Shown here one piece after another: positions 9,101 through 21,500 of a stretch of 64,000 nt of DNA. Source of the DNA: Eublepharis macularius (taxonomy: Eukaryota; Chordata; Lepidosauria; Squamata; Eublepharidae); the NCBI RefSeq assembly GCF_028583425.1, contig NC_072792.1, positions 12,140,176 to 12,204,175 on the forward strand, given 5' to 3'. A model generated the notes under the pieces. It made no database searches. It saw only the letters and a list, made by a program, of their open reading frames with translations, and had not been told where the DNA came from. The position numbers and the translations under genes are program-made. The first letter of the stretch is position 1. The number at the start of each line of letters is the position of its first letter.

Positions 9101-12100
9101 AAGCAACAGTCAGGTGACCTGACAATTGATATCCAATTTGGAGCTAGAGGAGAGAGTGCAGCTTTGTGGAACCGCACACCCACCAGTATATAGCCCTCTT
9201 GATAAAGAAGAGACGAAACAGGAGTTCAGCTTGCGCCCTGTTGAGCGCACGGTGGCTTTCTGTCCTCCCTGCAGGGTTGGCGTCCGCTTTGAGGAATCTC
9301 CCGACTGGGGCTGGTCATTGGAATGTGTTTATCATTTGACCACCGTGATTAAGTTAAAGGAGTGACTCTAGGGACAATTTTGGGACGTCCTTCCCGTAGG
9401 GGAGTGTGGACTTTCTGTTTGTGCAATCCTTGTGTTCATTTTGTATTAAAAAGCAACAGGCTAGTGGCCTTTGTGATTAATATTGTTCATAAAAGTGGGT
9501 AGTAATTTTAACCATAAGTGTGTGCTGTACTTTGTGTTAAGTTGCTTGACTGTTGTGGGTCCTTTGATTCATTATCTGTGTTACCACACAGTGTTCCCCT
9601 CTGTACTTTTTTTTTTAGGCTATAACTTGAGGGCAGGGTTTCATTTTATAGGACAGGTAAGTAATGTTTATGCTGCACTGCAAATGAGCGGGGGGAATGG
9701 TTGAGGATTAGTAGTTTGCTTGAGTGAAATGTTCTGGTGAGCTTAAAAGCTTACGCACTATTATTTGTCATTTGGTCGATCCTAATAAAAGGTATTACAT
9801 GGATTGTGTTCTTGGCTTTTTAGGTAAGATCTGACCAGCGTGCCTCCTGGTTTATATCACACTTGGTTGGCCTCTTGGCTAGGATTTAGTTTCTGTTACT
9901 CTTAGACCTGCTTGTTTACAACTAAAGATGATTTGTTAGTCAGAATTGAATGTGGCTGCTAGTTTTAACTGAACATTCACAGGTTCCATCGTACAGGAGC
10001 CCCCAGTGTGGTGCCTGCGAGTCCCGTGGTGCCCGCTGATGCCTTTTCTGGTGCCCACCATATGTTTTTAGAAAGTAATTGAGGTCGGGTGTGGCTCTTG
10101 ATCAGCAGGGCTTCTGACTGGCCATTGGAGATCTGATTGGCTGTGCAGATAAAGAGGAGTTAGCTGTGTTATGTCTGTAGTTGCAAAATAGCAAAGAGTT
10201 CAGTAGCATCTTTAAGACTAACCAACTTTATTGTAGCATAAGCTTTCGAGAACCACAGCTTTCATTGTCAGTTGACGAAGAGAGCTGTGATTCTTGAAAG
10301 CTTATGCTACAATAAAGTTAGTCTTAAAAGTGCTACGGGACTCTTTACTATTGTGCAGATTAAAAAATTATTCTTTTCGTGGCAGCTGCCGACCCAGCAT
10401 GGGTTTTATTTTCTCTCTTGCTCCTCTTTCCTGTTGTATTTTTAGGATTACCCCCTATCCCATGGTGCTTGAGCTTCCACTGTGTGTGTGTGAGGTGAGT
10501 AGGCTGCTCCTCTGACAGCAACCATTTTGTAGTGACACCCATTACCCTGTATCAGAATTCCAGATGTGCCCACAGGCTTAAAAAAGTTAGAGACCCCTGT
10601 CATAGTGGGACATTAAAATGATTAATGCTACTTAACAACAACAACAACATTTGATTTATATACCACCCTTCAGGGCATCTTAATGCCACACTCAGAGCAG
10701 TTTACAAAGTGTGTTATTGATATTATTATCCTCACGACAATCACCCTGTGAGGTCGATGGGGCTGAGAGAACTGTGACTGATCCAAGGTCACCCAGCTGG
10801 CTTCAAGCAGAGGAGTGAGAAATCACACCTGGCTCTCCAGATTAGAGTCCTGCCACTCCTAACCACTGCACCAAACTTAGAGTGTTTTGAATCCATGGTA
10901 GACTCTGAGTCTTCTCTTTGAAAGTCTTTTCTTGGCCTCGTGTGTTTTGAGGCTAGTCTCAGTTGATAGGTAAATGGGAATACACTTAAAGGATTTGGTA
11001 CAGAGGAAATGAGGGTTGCTGTCAAATGTTGGCACTAACTGTCTGTCAGTTTCAGATACCAAAAATTTAGATGAAAATCCTGAACGTTGAAGCTCTGAAA
11101 ATGTCATGGTATTTTCTAATCCACAGCTTTATAAATAAGCAAGAGTGAGGTGTTCAGATATGCAAGCTTGAGATGTATGTTTACCAACTTTGTAGGAAAA
11201 TGTATATTAACAGGAATGTTTCAAAAGAATTGTTGTGTTGAGTTTTGAAACTGGCTGATTCACTTGGCTGTATCACTATTAGGTTAAGCTGTTTATATAA
11301 AGCAAGGTCCCTTGATGATAGCTGTTAAGTATAAAAATATGGGAACTTGGTCAAGAATCAGTAGGCTTTAACATGTGTAAACAAATGTGGCAAACATAGC
11401 CGGAAGAATTACGGGGACCATGATACGTGTCACATAGTACATTGGAAAAAGCAGAAGCAACATGCCCCAAAGCATAAAGCTGTCTACACATTCGTCTTAA
11501 AGACCAACTAGATTTCCATGGTGTGAGCTTTGACTAAAGGAGGTTTAACTCTTGGAACTCCTAAAAATATTTTTTTAAGGAGCGCCGTAGTCCGCTTGCA
11601 TTTATAGCTAGTCTGCTTGCATTTATATGTAGCGCGAAAACCAAGCAGTTTGCTTTTCCATTTTGTGCTGGCTAAGCCATTTTGAATCTGGATATGGTAT
11701 ATTGTGTTGAAGGAAAGTTGGAATAGTAGGTATTAATGGAAACAGGCCCATGGTTGAGTAGCGGGATTGTTAAAGGTGCCAATGCGACAAAACCTCACCT
11801 GTGGAGAGAGAAGGGTGCTCCCACCTTTGGCTGTTCCAAGTATCTTTAGAAGACTCTGTCAGAGGGATTAGCTCGTTCTTACACTCCAGCAGTAAAGTTC
11901 CCCGTTGATGGTTACGAAGTTCTGTTTATTGTTTATAGCAGTTAATGACAAAGATGGTACAAGATTAAGGGTGTTTCCGAGGTGTGGGGGTGAGGATATC
12001 GGCTTGCCAGACCTCTGGCAGCAGGGGTCATGGCTCAGCACAGAGTATGAGCTTAGCAAGCTGGGAATCCTGGGACCAGTCCCTGCAGACCACTTAAAGG

Positions 12101-15100
12101 ATTGTGGGCAGGGAATGGCTGTCATATAGGAGTGTCTCTGTCGATTGCAGTGCACAGTTGGCAGCCAGACGTACCAGGGTTCGGTTGAGGTGTATGTGGT
12201 CTTCTCAGTGCCACGGAGCTTAGTCACATCTACTCCTTTGAAAAGGAATCACGAATCAGCAGTGCCAGAGGTCTGCATGGCCATCTGTGGCAGGTGTAGG
12301 AGGCCAGGATCACTTGAAAAATTAAGTGGGTCTACTTAGAATCCCATTCAAGTCTATTCTGTGAGGCTTAATCCTGAGAAAGTGCCTGGAAGACTGCAGT
12401 GTAAGTGAAATAGGTGAATACACGGACTTCTGAGAGGTAGGTTTGTGAAATTTCATTTATGGCAGCCTTTTACAATTTCTGCTGGAGCATCGTGAACACA
12501 TGAAGTTGCATTATACTGGATCAGACCATCAATCAGGGCCGGATCTACAGGGGGGCAGGGGGGCTTGCCTGCTTCCAGCGCCAATGAAGAGGGGGCACTG
12601 GGCGCGGCTGCCGGCTAGGAGCGCACGCCATGTAGCTGGCGGCGGCAGTGCTGTTGGCTGAGCGGGAGGGCTGGGAGGCTGCCTGTGCGCCGCCCCGGCT
12701 GCCTGCAGCACCAATGGCCGCCCCTTGCCTGCAGCTGCTGTGCCCGGCTGGGAGTGCGTGCTGGCAGCAGCAGCGCAAGGCAACTGAGCGGGCAGCCTCC
12801 CACCCCTCCCACTCAGTTGCCCTGTGCTGCTGCTGCTGCCAGTGTGTACTCTCAGCTGGGCGCAGCAGCTGCGGTCAGGCGCAGCAGGCGGCTAGAGCAG
12901 TGCACGGGGCATCTGAGCAGGAGGGCTTGGAGGCCAACCGTGCGCTGCCCCGGCTGACTGCCGCGCTGATGGGGCTAATGGTTTGCAGTGGTGTGCCCTG
13001 TGTGATGACATCACACGTAGTGACGTCATCAAGCAGTCCGGGTGTGTGCACGCACCAGTGCTCAGGGGGGCGGCAACAACCCTGGAGCTGCCCCCAGGTG
13101 CCAACAATCCTTGCTACGGCCCTTCCATTAGTCCATCAAAGTCAGTATTGTCGTGATCTCTGCAGACACAGATTCACAGTTTTGAGAACTGTAAAACCCA
13201 GCATCTGTGATAATATCTTCTAGACAGAAAAATTGCCCAGTAATCTTACTGAAACCTCTGGAAGAGCATGACATTGTGAATGGATTCATGGTATTCGTTT
13301 GCCAAACATTTTAAACATTGCATGAATATACAGCCTCATGCTACAGAATTAAAAACTAATCGTTATTTCATGATGATGACTTTTGGACTATAATGTATCT
13401 TAAAAAGAAAACTATCTTTAGATAGATTTTTCCTCAAAAAACCATTTTATTTAAAAATCCGATTTAAATTTAAAAAATCCGATTTAAATAAAAAAATCTA
13501 TTTTTAATTTTTTAAAAAACAATCCTTGATTTTTATCCACCCTGGATGGCAGTGGCTCTCCAAGGTCTCAGTTGGAGGTCTCACACATCACCTGCCTGTT
13601 CCTTTTAACTGGAAATGCTGGGTCTTGAGCCTGGGAACTTCTGCATACAAAGCTGGCGCCATTCCCATGAGCTGCAGCCCCTCCTGAGCTTGCCATTATT
13701 TGCTGTTGTGCCCCCTGCACTGCATCTGTGCCAAGCATGGCTCTGCTTCCTCCTCTTGTAGCCTCAAAGGGCCTGCTTATCCTTTGAGGCTAGAAGAGTG
13801 AGCTCCCATGGGAGAGTAGGTTTGAACCTGGCTCTCCCAGATCCTAGCTGACATTCTGACAATGAAACTCTACTCTTTATTTCAGGCTTTAAGCATACAG
13901 CACTAGTCTAATGTTGAATGGCAGTATTTGAACACATTATTTTAAGCAAGTGATGAAATGTAGCCTTCACAAGTAGCTGACATACTCAAGGTATTTTTAT
14001 ATCTGACAATGAGAAATGTAAGAATCGTTAAAGGCACCTGCCAGAATCCTGAAATACGTCTAGCTTTAGATGTATATGGAATCCTTTAAAAATACTCTAG
14101 GCGAATTTATACCATTTCAGCCTATGACAAGGCTATAGCGGGTGTGCCCATGTCAGTTTTATAGTCATTCCACAACACTGCTGTGTCCCTCTTCTATGTC
14201 TCCCCCCCCCCCCCGCAACATCTTTTTAAGTGCTGAAAAATGAAGGCGGGGGGCAAAATCAATAGGTCCCACTGCCTCAGGCCTAATCAAGATCTGGGCC
14301 TCAAAGCATTTTTAAATGTCCAACTTCTTCTCTCAAATGGCATCAGCCGCCGCGTGCCAGACCTGTGGCCACCATAATGTCTACTTTGGACCTCTGTCTT
14401 CTGCTCCCTCCCTCTCAAAAGTACAGTGTTTATTCCTTCTGGGCAGAGCAGAAACTGGTGTGGCCCTCTCTACTTTCCAAATTGAGGGTGCACCCCTTTC
14501 TTTAGAAAGTGGCAGCCAGGAAAGCGTGCTGTGCCTCCTAGCTAGGACTGCTGCTTCCCGGTCAGTTTCAGTAGTAAAGCCATGCCTGGCTGCCAGATAC
14601 CAAACGACAGGATTTATGGTCCACTTGTGGCATAAGTTCCACTTCTGTGGCAGCTAAGATCCTGGTCTGAGAAACAGCTGCTTGCCAATGCCTCCCAGTT
14701 GCCTGTATGCATGTGCAGTTTTTGAATTGCAGTGCTTGACGTTACAGTTAGCTAGAGTAGTCAAGGTGTGCAGAATTTTAAGTTTCTCTGCTTGCTAGCA
14801 TTAGATTGCATGCCCTTCATAAAACAGCACTCCACTGATGCCGAGTGATTTGGGAAGATTTTTTTTTAAAAATTCATTTATTAGTGCAAAACACGAGGGC
14901 CTTTTTTCAGCAGGAACGCAGTGGAACGGACTTCCGGCACCTCTCATGTCCGGTGGCCCCGCCCACTGATCTCCTGGAGGAAACGGCCATTTTGTAAGGG
15001 GGGGCATGTGTTTCTCCCTCATTTCCCTCTTGAGAGTTCCACCACCCTCTGCAAAACACACACACACAAGAAACAAAAACGAGAAAAACAGTGCTTGCGA

Positions 15101-18100
15101 CAAAACCACTGTTGGCAAATCCATACGTAGGCTTCTATACAAGGATTCCAAATATCTAACCAGAAGTCCATACCCAATTGCCACCTATATGTGAAAAAGT
15201 TCAAATGTTGATAAGTTTATAAGGTTCTCAATCCAATGAGTTACAGGGAGTGGGCCTTTGTCTTTCCAGCGTTGTTGTACAAGTATTTTTTATCATCTGT
15301 ATGGGCATCGAGGGTCCATTTCTGTAGAAATCAGTTCGTTTCTAAGAGACAGGCAGATGGTTTAGAAGTACATTAACATCCTCAAAAAATGAATGCGTAT
15401 TCTAATACAAAATTAATATGGGTAGTGACTTCCTCCCAAAAGGGCTAAATGATTGGACATGTCATAAGTCTATGCTTAACAGAAGCATTTTGTAAGTGAC
15501 ACCACCAACAATTAAAAGCTGTACTTAATCCTTTAATAAAAAGGTGCTGTGGTGCCCATTATACCCTAGACATATTTTTTTGCAGAGTAAGTCACAGCTT
15601 AAGAGCCACAGCAGCAACAGGTATAAGGCTTAAAGACTTGCCCTCATTGCTTTTGTAAAATTGGGTGATCTAGCTTACTATTCCATTCCTCTCTGCACTC
15701 TGTGTACCATATTTACTGACTGACATCAAATATTGTAGGTTTCGTTTTCTGTGTTGATTCAGTAAGTTTCCCAAAGTGAGAGAGATTCTGAAGCACTTAA
15801 AGTCGTCGGGCCACGTTTGAATACCAATAAATGTTGCAAATATAAACATTGCCATTCAGCAGAAGTTGGCAAATAATATCTAGACCTCAAAATGACAAAC
15901 TCATCATCGAAGTCTATCCGTTGATCTCAGGTAAAAATGCCTTTCTCTGTCCAAGCCTCCGTCTCACTTTTTAAATCAGGATCGGAGCATAAGGTTAGTT
16001 TAGCATGCGAGAATGGTTCAAATTGATACTGTCGTGATATTTTGGGCTACACTTCTCTAGCTGCAGAAATTGTAGGAGGAATAAAATCCATTTTAACGTG
16101 AGTAGACCCTAATGCATTCCGAGAAAGAAGCCTCCAGGAGAACCCAAGATACATAATCTAACTGAGAGGAGCGACCCGAGGATTTGTACAAAGGGTAAAT
16201 ATACACCCACATGTTCACGCACCATATTGCAGCAAACTCTTTAACTATTAATAACTATAGTGCTAACAGAATAAAAGAGGTAATGAAAACATAGAAGCCT
16301 GAACTGGAAGATCTGATGAAAAGAATAGAAAGTCACGAATGAGAAGCGGGGTGAAGCCAGAGGTTGGCTGGTAGTCTGAAAACAGTTCCTGTGATGACTG
16401 ACGGTGTGTAGAATCACTGGGGTATTATACCTGATCCTAGAAGGTGCTGTGGGCTATACTTACACCCCAGAATGCATGAATGGTGGGGGAATGAGAAGGT
16501 GTCTCGACCTTGATTAGATTGTTTAACTTCATTTATACCCTGCATTTCTCCACTGCAAGGACCCAAAGCAGCTTAGATAGTTCTGCTCTCCTCCAGTTAC
16601 CCCGCACAACAGCACTGCAAGGTAGGTTAGGCTGCCCCATGATCACCCAACAAGCTTCCACGGCAGAGTGGAGATTTGTGTCGGACCAATAAATGTCAGA
16701 CCAATACTGTAATATGGTGTGTGAACATATGTGTGTATATTTACTCTTTGTACAAATCCTCGGGATCGCTCCTCTCAGTTAGATTATGTATCTTGGGTTC
16801 TCTTGGAGGCTCTCCACTCTGAATACCAATAAATGTTGCAAATTCATTAAATAAACATTGCCATTCAGCAGAGTCTGACACAAATGCTTCCACTGGAGAT
16901 ACATGCAGGGTTTTACCTGGGGCTCAGTTTCAGTGTTTGTTAGGCTCTACAACATGGACTCTGTTATCATAGGTGAGGCACCATTCTGGTGGAGAGTCCT
17001 GCATTAAGTGCTTTAGTCAGCTCTTTGATTGACAGTCATTCTTTTGTCAATGTTTTAAATATTAGAATTCCTGCGGTTCCCAGAGAACTATATACATTTA
17101 AAGATAAGATTTTAAATGTTAACTATTTCTTTATGTCCTTTACATTTTTACGCTGGATTTAATTATTGATTGATTGATAAGGATAAGGATGTATTGTCGT
17201 TGTTATGGTCGTTGTTATTTATTGATCGATAAGGATAAGGATGTATTGTCGTCGTTATGGTCTCTAACCGCAAATAAATTCATTCATTCATTCATTCATT
17301 CTCTCCCTGAATCTAATGAGCTTTGTAACATCCCAAGTGTGTCAAGAATGTCCTTCCTGTCGAGAGAGAATGGAACATTAGACTTACCATGAAGGGTGAG
17401 GAGGAAGACACTCTACTCACCCCGAGTTGGAGCTTTTTTTTTGCTTCCCTAAAGGGTGATTGACTGTCAGTCCTGATGTTTGTTGTTTTTTCTCAGTTTA
17501 TCTTACCTGAATGGCTTGATCTCGTTCGTGGATGTTCCTGTAGACCTTGTTTGTCTGTATGGCACACATTGAGCACTGTTTGCAGCTATAGAAGTCTCCA
17601 GACTTATGGGTGGGCTCCTTCCCCCAGAGATGGGAAATACAATAAATTTCCTATCTCCAGGGATTGTGGGAAGAGGAATACAAAGATAACAGAGTGTCCT
17701 CCTTGCACTAGAGAAGAAGGAACCTTCATGGTAAGTCCCATGTTCCTTTTAATGTTTTCACATAGAGTAAATTTGAGATATGAAGACGATGCCATATTAC
17801 TGACAGATAATAGTAAAGACTTGAAATGACTGCTGGTGAAGGTTAAAGGAGATGTGCCAAAGCTGGGTTACAGCTGAACATCAAGAAGACAAAAGTAATG
17901 ACTATGGAGGAATTACACAATTTTACGATTGACAGTGAAGAAATTGAAATTGTTAAAAGATTTTTATTCCTTGGCACAATCATCGACCAAAAGGGAGACT
18001 GCAACCAAGAAATCAGAAGTAGATTGAGACTTGGGAAGGGAGCCATGAAGGAACTAGAAAAGATAGCTATGTGTAAAGAAGTATCACTGAAGACCAAAAC

Positions 18101-18515
18101 CAAGATAATTCATACTATGGCATTCCCCATTACTGTGTATGAATATGAATGTTGGACAGTGAAGAATATTCACATTTGAGAGAGTTTTATGAATACCGTG
18201 GAGTGCCAGAAAGAGAAGTACAAGACTTCTAGATCAAACCTGATTTCTCCCAGAAGCAAAAATGACGAAACTGAGACTATTGTTTTTTGGTCGCCTCATG
18301 AGAAGACAAGACTTACTGGAGAAGACAATAATACGTCAGTTGCTGAGAAGGAAACGTCAATTGCTGGGAAATGAATTAACAAAGTGAGTGAGTTTTACTG
18401 TTAGATGTATATACATATATATGATATCTTTTATGTATTTACCCATTTAAAGTATTTAAAAACTGTTCTTTTTATCTGTATTTTACTTGGCTGGTCTTGT
18501 GACCATAATAAACCC

Positions 18516-18584
<69 letters not shown>

Positions 18585-21500
18585 TCTAGGAACAGTGGAA
18601 GGTGGTTGGGAAAGAGGAAGACCCAACATGAGATGGCTTGGTTCAATACAGGAAGCCATGGCCTTCAGTTTGCAAAACCTAAGCTAAGCCATCAGTGACA
18701 GGCTGTTTTGGAGATCAATATTTCATAGGATTGCCGTAAGTTGAAAGCAACTTGATAGCCCACAGAGCAGGGTGTTGGTATTGGTAAAGTGGCTGGGCTG
18801 CAAATTGGCACTCTGCTGGTTTGAATCCCGTTACTGCCATGAGCTTAGTAGGTGGACTTGAGTAAGTCACTCCTCTCAGCCCCAGCTGTGTTTGGGGTTA
18901 ATAATAACATTGACTTTGTTCACTTCTCTGAATATGGCACTAATCTGTCTAGAAGAGTGATACATATGCACAGTTGTTATTATTAACTGGCAAGATTATT
19001 CTGTCTCTAGGAGGGGATGAAGCTGCTTGTATGTGTTGGTGAAAGATCTCCACGCTATGCATAATTTTTGAGGTTTTCTCAACACAGCTAACCCTAACTG
19101 CGCCCCAAGCCTTGTTGTTAAGGGGTACTGCTACTCGATCCAGTTATAATTCCTCTGGTTAGTTGCACAACATATGGTTTGGTTTAGACTTTAGTAAACT
19201 GGCATCCAATTGATTACTAACTTGTACCAGATTGATAGGGGTAGTGTGAAGTCTCAGAGAGACTAGGTAGGGAATAATCGCTCAAAGGACTTCTGAGTAT
19301 TGCGGACTGGAGAGCTAAGGCTTGTAGGATTTCCTGATTAGAGTCTAGACTCTGATAGGAATCCTGTACAAAGAGTTAATACAGATGTTTGGGGGCCAAT
19401 TTCAGCATCTTTTTTCTATAGCGTAATAACCTTGCAAATCTGAGGAGTCAGAAAAGAGTTTGTGTGAATGTAATCAATAGCCAATTCAAGCAAGCCAATG
19501 TCTTAGCTGCAGATTTCAAATATTGTAAAGATTGTGACAAATTAACTTCTCAGTTCGTCACTTCCTAAATTTCTGCTGTTCCTGTTAAACACAGTCTCTT
19601 GTACGAAGATAGTTTTAGGTGGGTAGCTGTGTTGGTCTGCAGTAGAACAGCAGGATTTGAAGAAGGGAGCTCTGACTCTCGAAAGCTCATTCCTGAAAAT
19701 CTCGTTGGTCTCTAAGGTGCCACTGGACTCAAATCCCGCTGTAGTATTTTCCCACGGATGTTCTATATTAATAGGTATTAGGGATAATCTCCATTATCAG
19801 AAGAGCTATAAAAGCAGAGGTCAGAAGTGCCCTTCCTACACACTTCATACTAGATAAAAAATAATTTACTAATTTAATAGTGACATGATTCTGAATCTAT
19901 GTAATCCTTTATCTGATAACCCTTTCTGTTAGTTACTATTTTGAGAAAACGTTCCATTTTAAGGTCAAGCTCAGTACAAATGGTAGCTGTTCTGCAGTCT
20001 TAGTGGGATTTAATATTTCTGTCAGCTATTAATATATAGTTCTCCTCCTTTCTTCTTTTTAATTGAAGATGGCTTGTAAAATAAATATGGATATTGGGGT
20101 GTGCAGCAGAAAGAATTGGTATTATTCAGATCTGGATATAAGGAATGCCATAAATATTTGGTATTCCTGATACCCGGGTCAGATTCTCTATTTGGATCCA
20201 GTTTTAACCAGGAATACTGAATATATTTGGCCATCATTCCCTATGGGGAAAACTATCTAGGAAAGCTGGGGGACGGACGGACGTATTTTTCAAGCAAACT
20301 CCACCAAATTTGCAGGCAACCTAGTCTTTCCTGTCTACCAGATCCACAAAGTTTCAGGAAGATTGGACCCAGGAGTCAAATTCTGTGAGCCCCTGAATAA
20401 GTTGGTCCCAGCCACTCTTCATGGTTTTCTATGGGGGGAAACATTCCAAGACTTTCCAGGGCAAAGAAATCTTAAGCAACGTGGCAGCACCAGGGCAAAA
20501 GCCGGTCCTAATTCCATTCCCAGTATAAGCTGAACAAACAAAGCCCAACAGAACCAAACTGAAGCAAGGAAATCAGCATCAGAAACAAGGTGGAACAGAA
20601 TCAACAGATATATGACATTCTTTGTGTATATAGTACAGAACCCAACTGAAGCCAGGGAACCAACATCAAACCAAAGAATCCTGCCAGAACCTGTGACAAA
20701 CCAGAGTATCCTACCAGAACCAAAGCAATGGGAACCGACATCAACCTATATCAGCAGAGCTCAGGACCAACTAAGCACAGCAGAACCAATGCCAAACCGG
20801 AGAATCTCACCAGTACTGTTGTCATATAAGAGAATCTCAGCAGAACCAAACCAAAGTAAGGACACTGTTACAAGCTCAACAGAACCAACATCAAGCCAGA
20901 CGTTTCTGGGAAGCCTGCAAAAGTGGGGGGAACCCCCTATTTTCTGTCTCACTTCTGCCTTCCGTAGAAAAAAAGAGCCAGGGAAAGCTTTGGAAACGGA
21001 AGGAAAAGAGCTTGCGGGAGCAGCCAGTCAGCTTTAAAAAGGTTGTAGCTGTGTTGGTTGGAAAAACCCGAATATATTCAGGGTTATTTGGTATTCCTGA
21101 TTATATTCGGGATTCTGTAGTCTTTATCCAGGTATATACACAACACGGCCCACCTGGCCACCTGGTAACATGCTATGGTAACATCAAGCCTTGACTACTG
21201 TAACGCACTGTACATAGGCCTCCCCTCTAACTTAACTCAGAGACTCGAGCTGGTACAAAATGCCGCAGCTTTGCTATTATTGGGAGCAAGGTGGAGCATG
21301 AATATTACTCCCATTCTGCAATCACTCCGTTGGCTATATATCCATTACTGGACTCAATTCACGGTACTGGCTATCTCATACAAAGCTCTTCATGGCATTT
21401 GTCTAGCATATCTACGAGACCACCTCTTCTTATGTTCTACCACGGCATCTTTGCTCATCTGAACGGGGCCCCCTGAAAGTGCCACCTTGCACATTGGCAA

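Larger units (their letters stand above)
12497..13690 (-). mobile_element. tRNA-Ala-like SINE split by two DNA-transposon insertions
   Basis: Outer parts GCATTATACTGGATCAGACC (12509), GTCCATCAAAGTCAGTATTG (13131) and GGCAGTGGCTCTCCAAGGTC (13546) through TTTTAACTGGAAATGCTGGG (13604) are consecutive pieces of the minus-strand SINE seen unbroken at 40075-40255. They are separated by the elements at 12532-13121 and about 13155-13545. Confidence 0.65.

Noticed and set aside
12529..13223. 191-codon plus-strand and 84-codon minus-strand frames in GC-rich sequence
   Set aside because: They lie inside a GC-rich transposon-like element, show no domain, and cross element boundaries.
20612..21037. 141-codon frame with repeated [12 protein letters not shown] words
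   Set aside because: Degenerate tandem DNA repeats inside a probable transposon. No start context or family.
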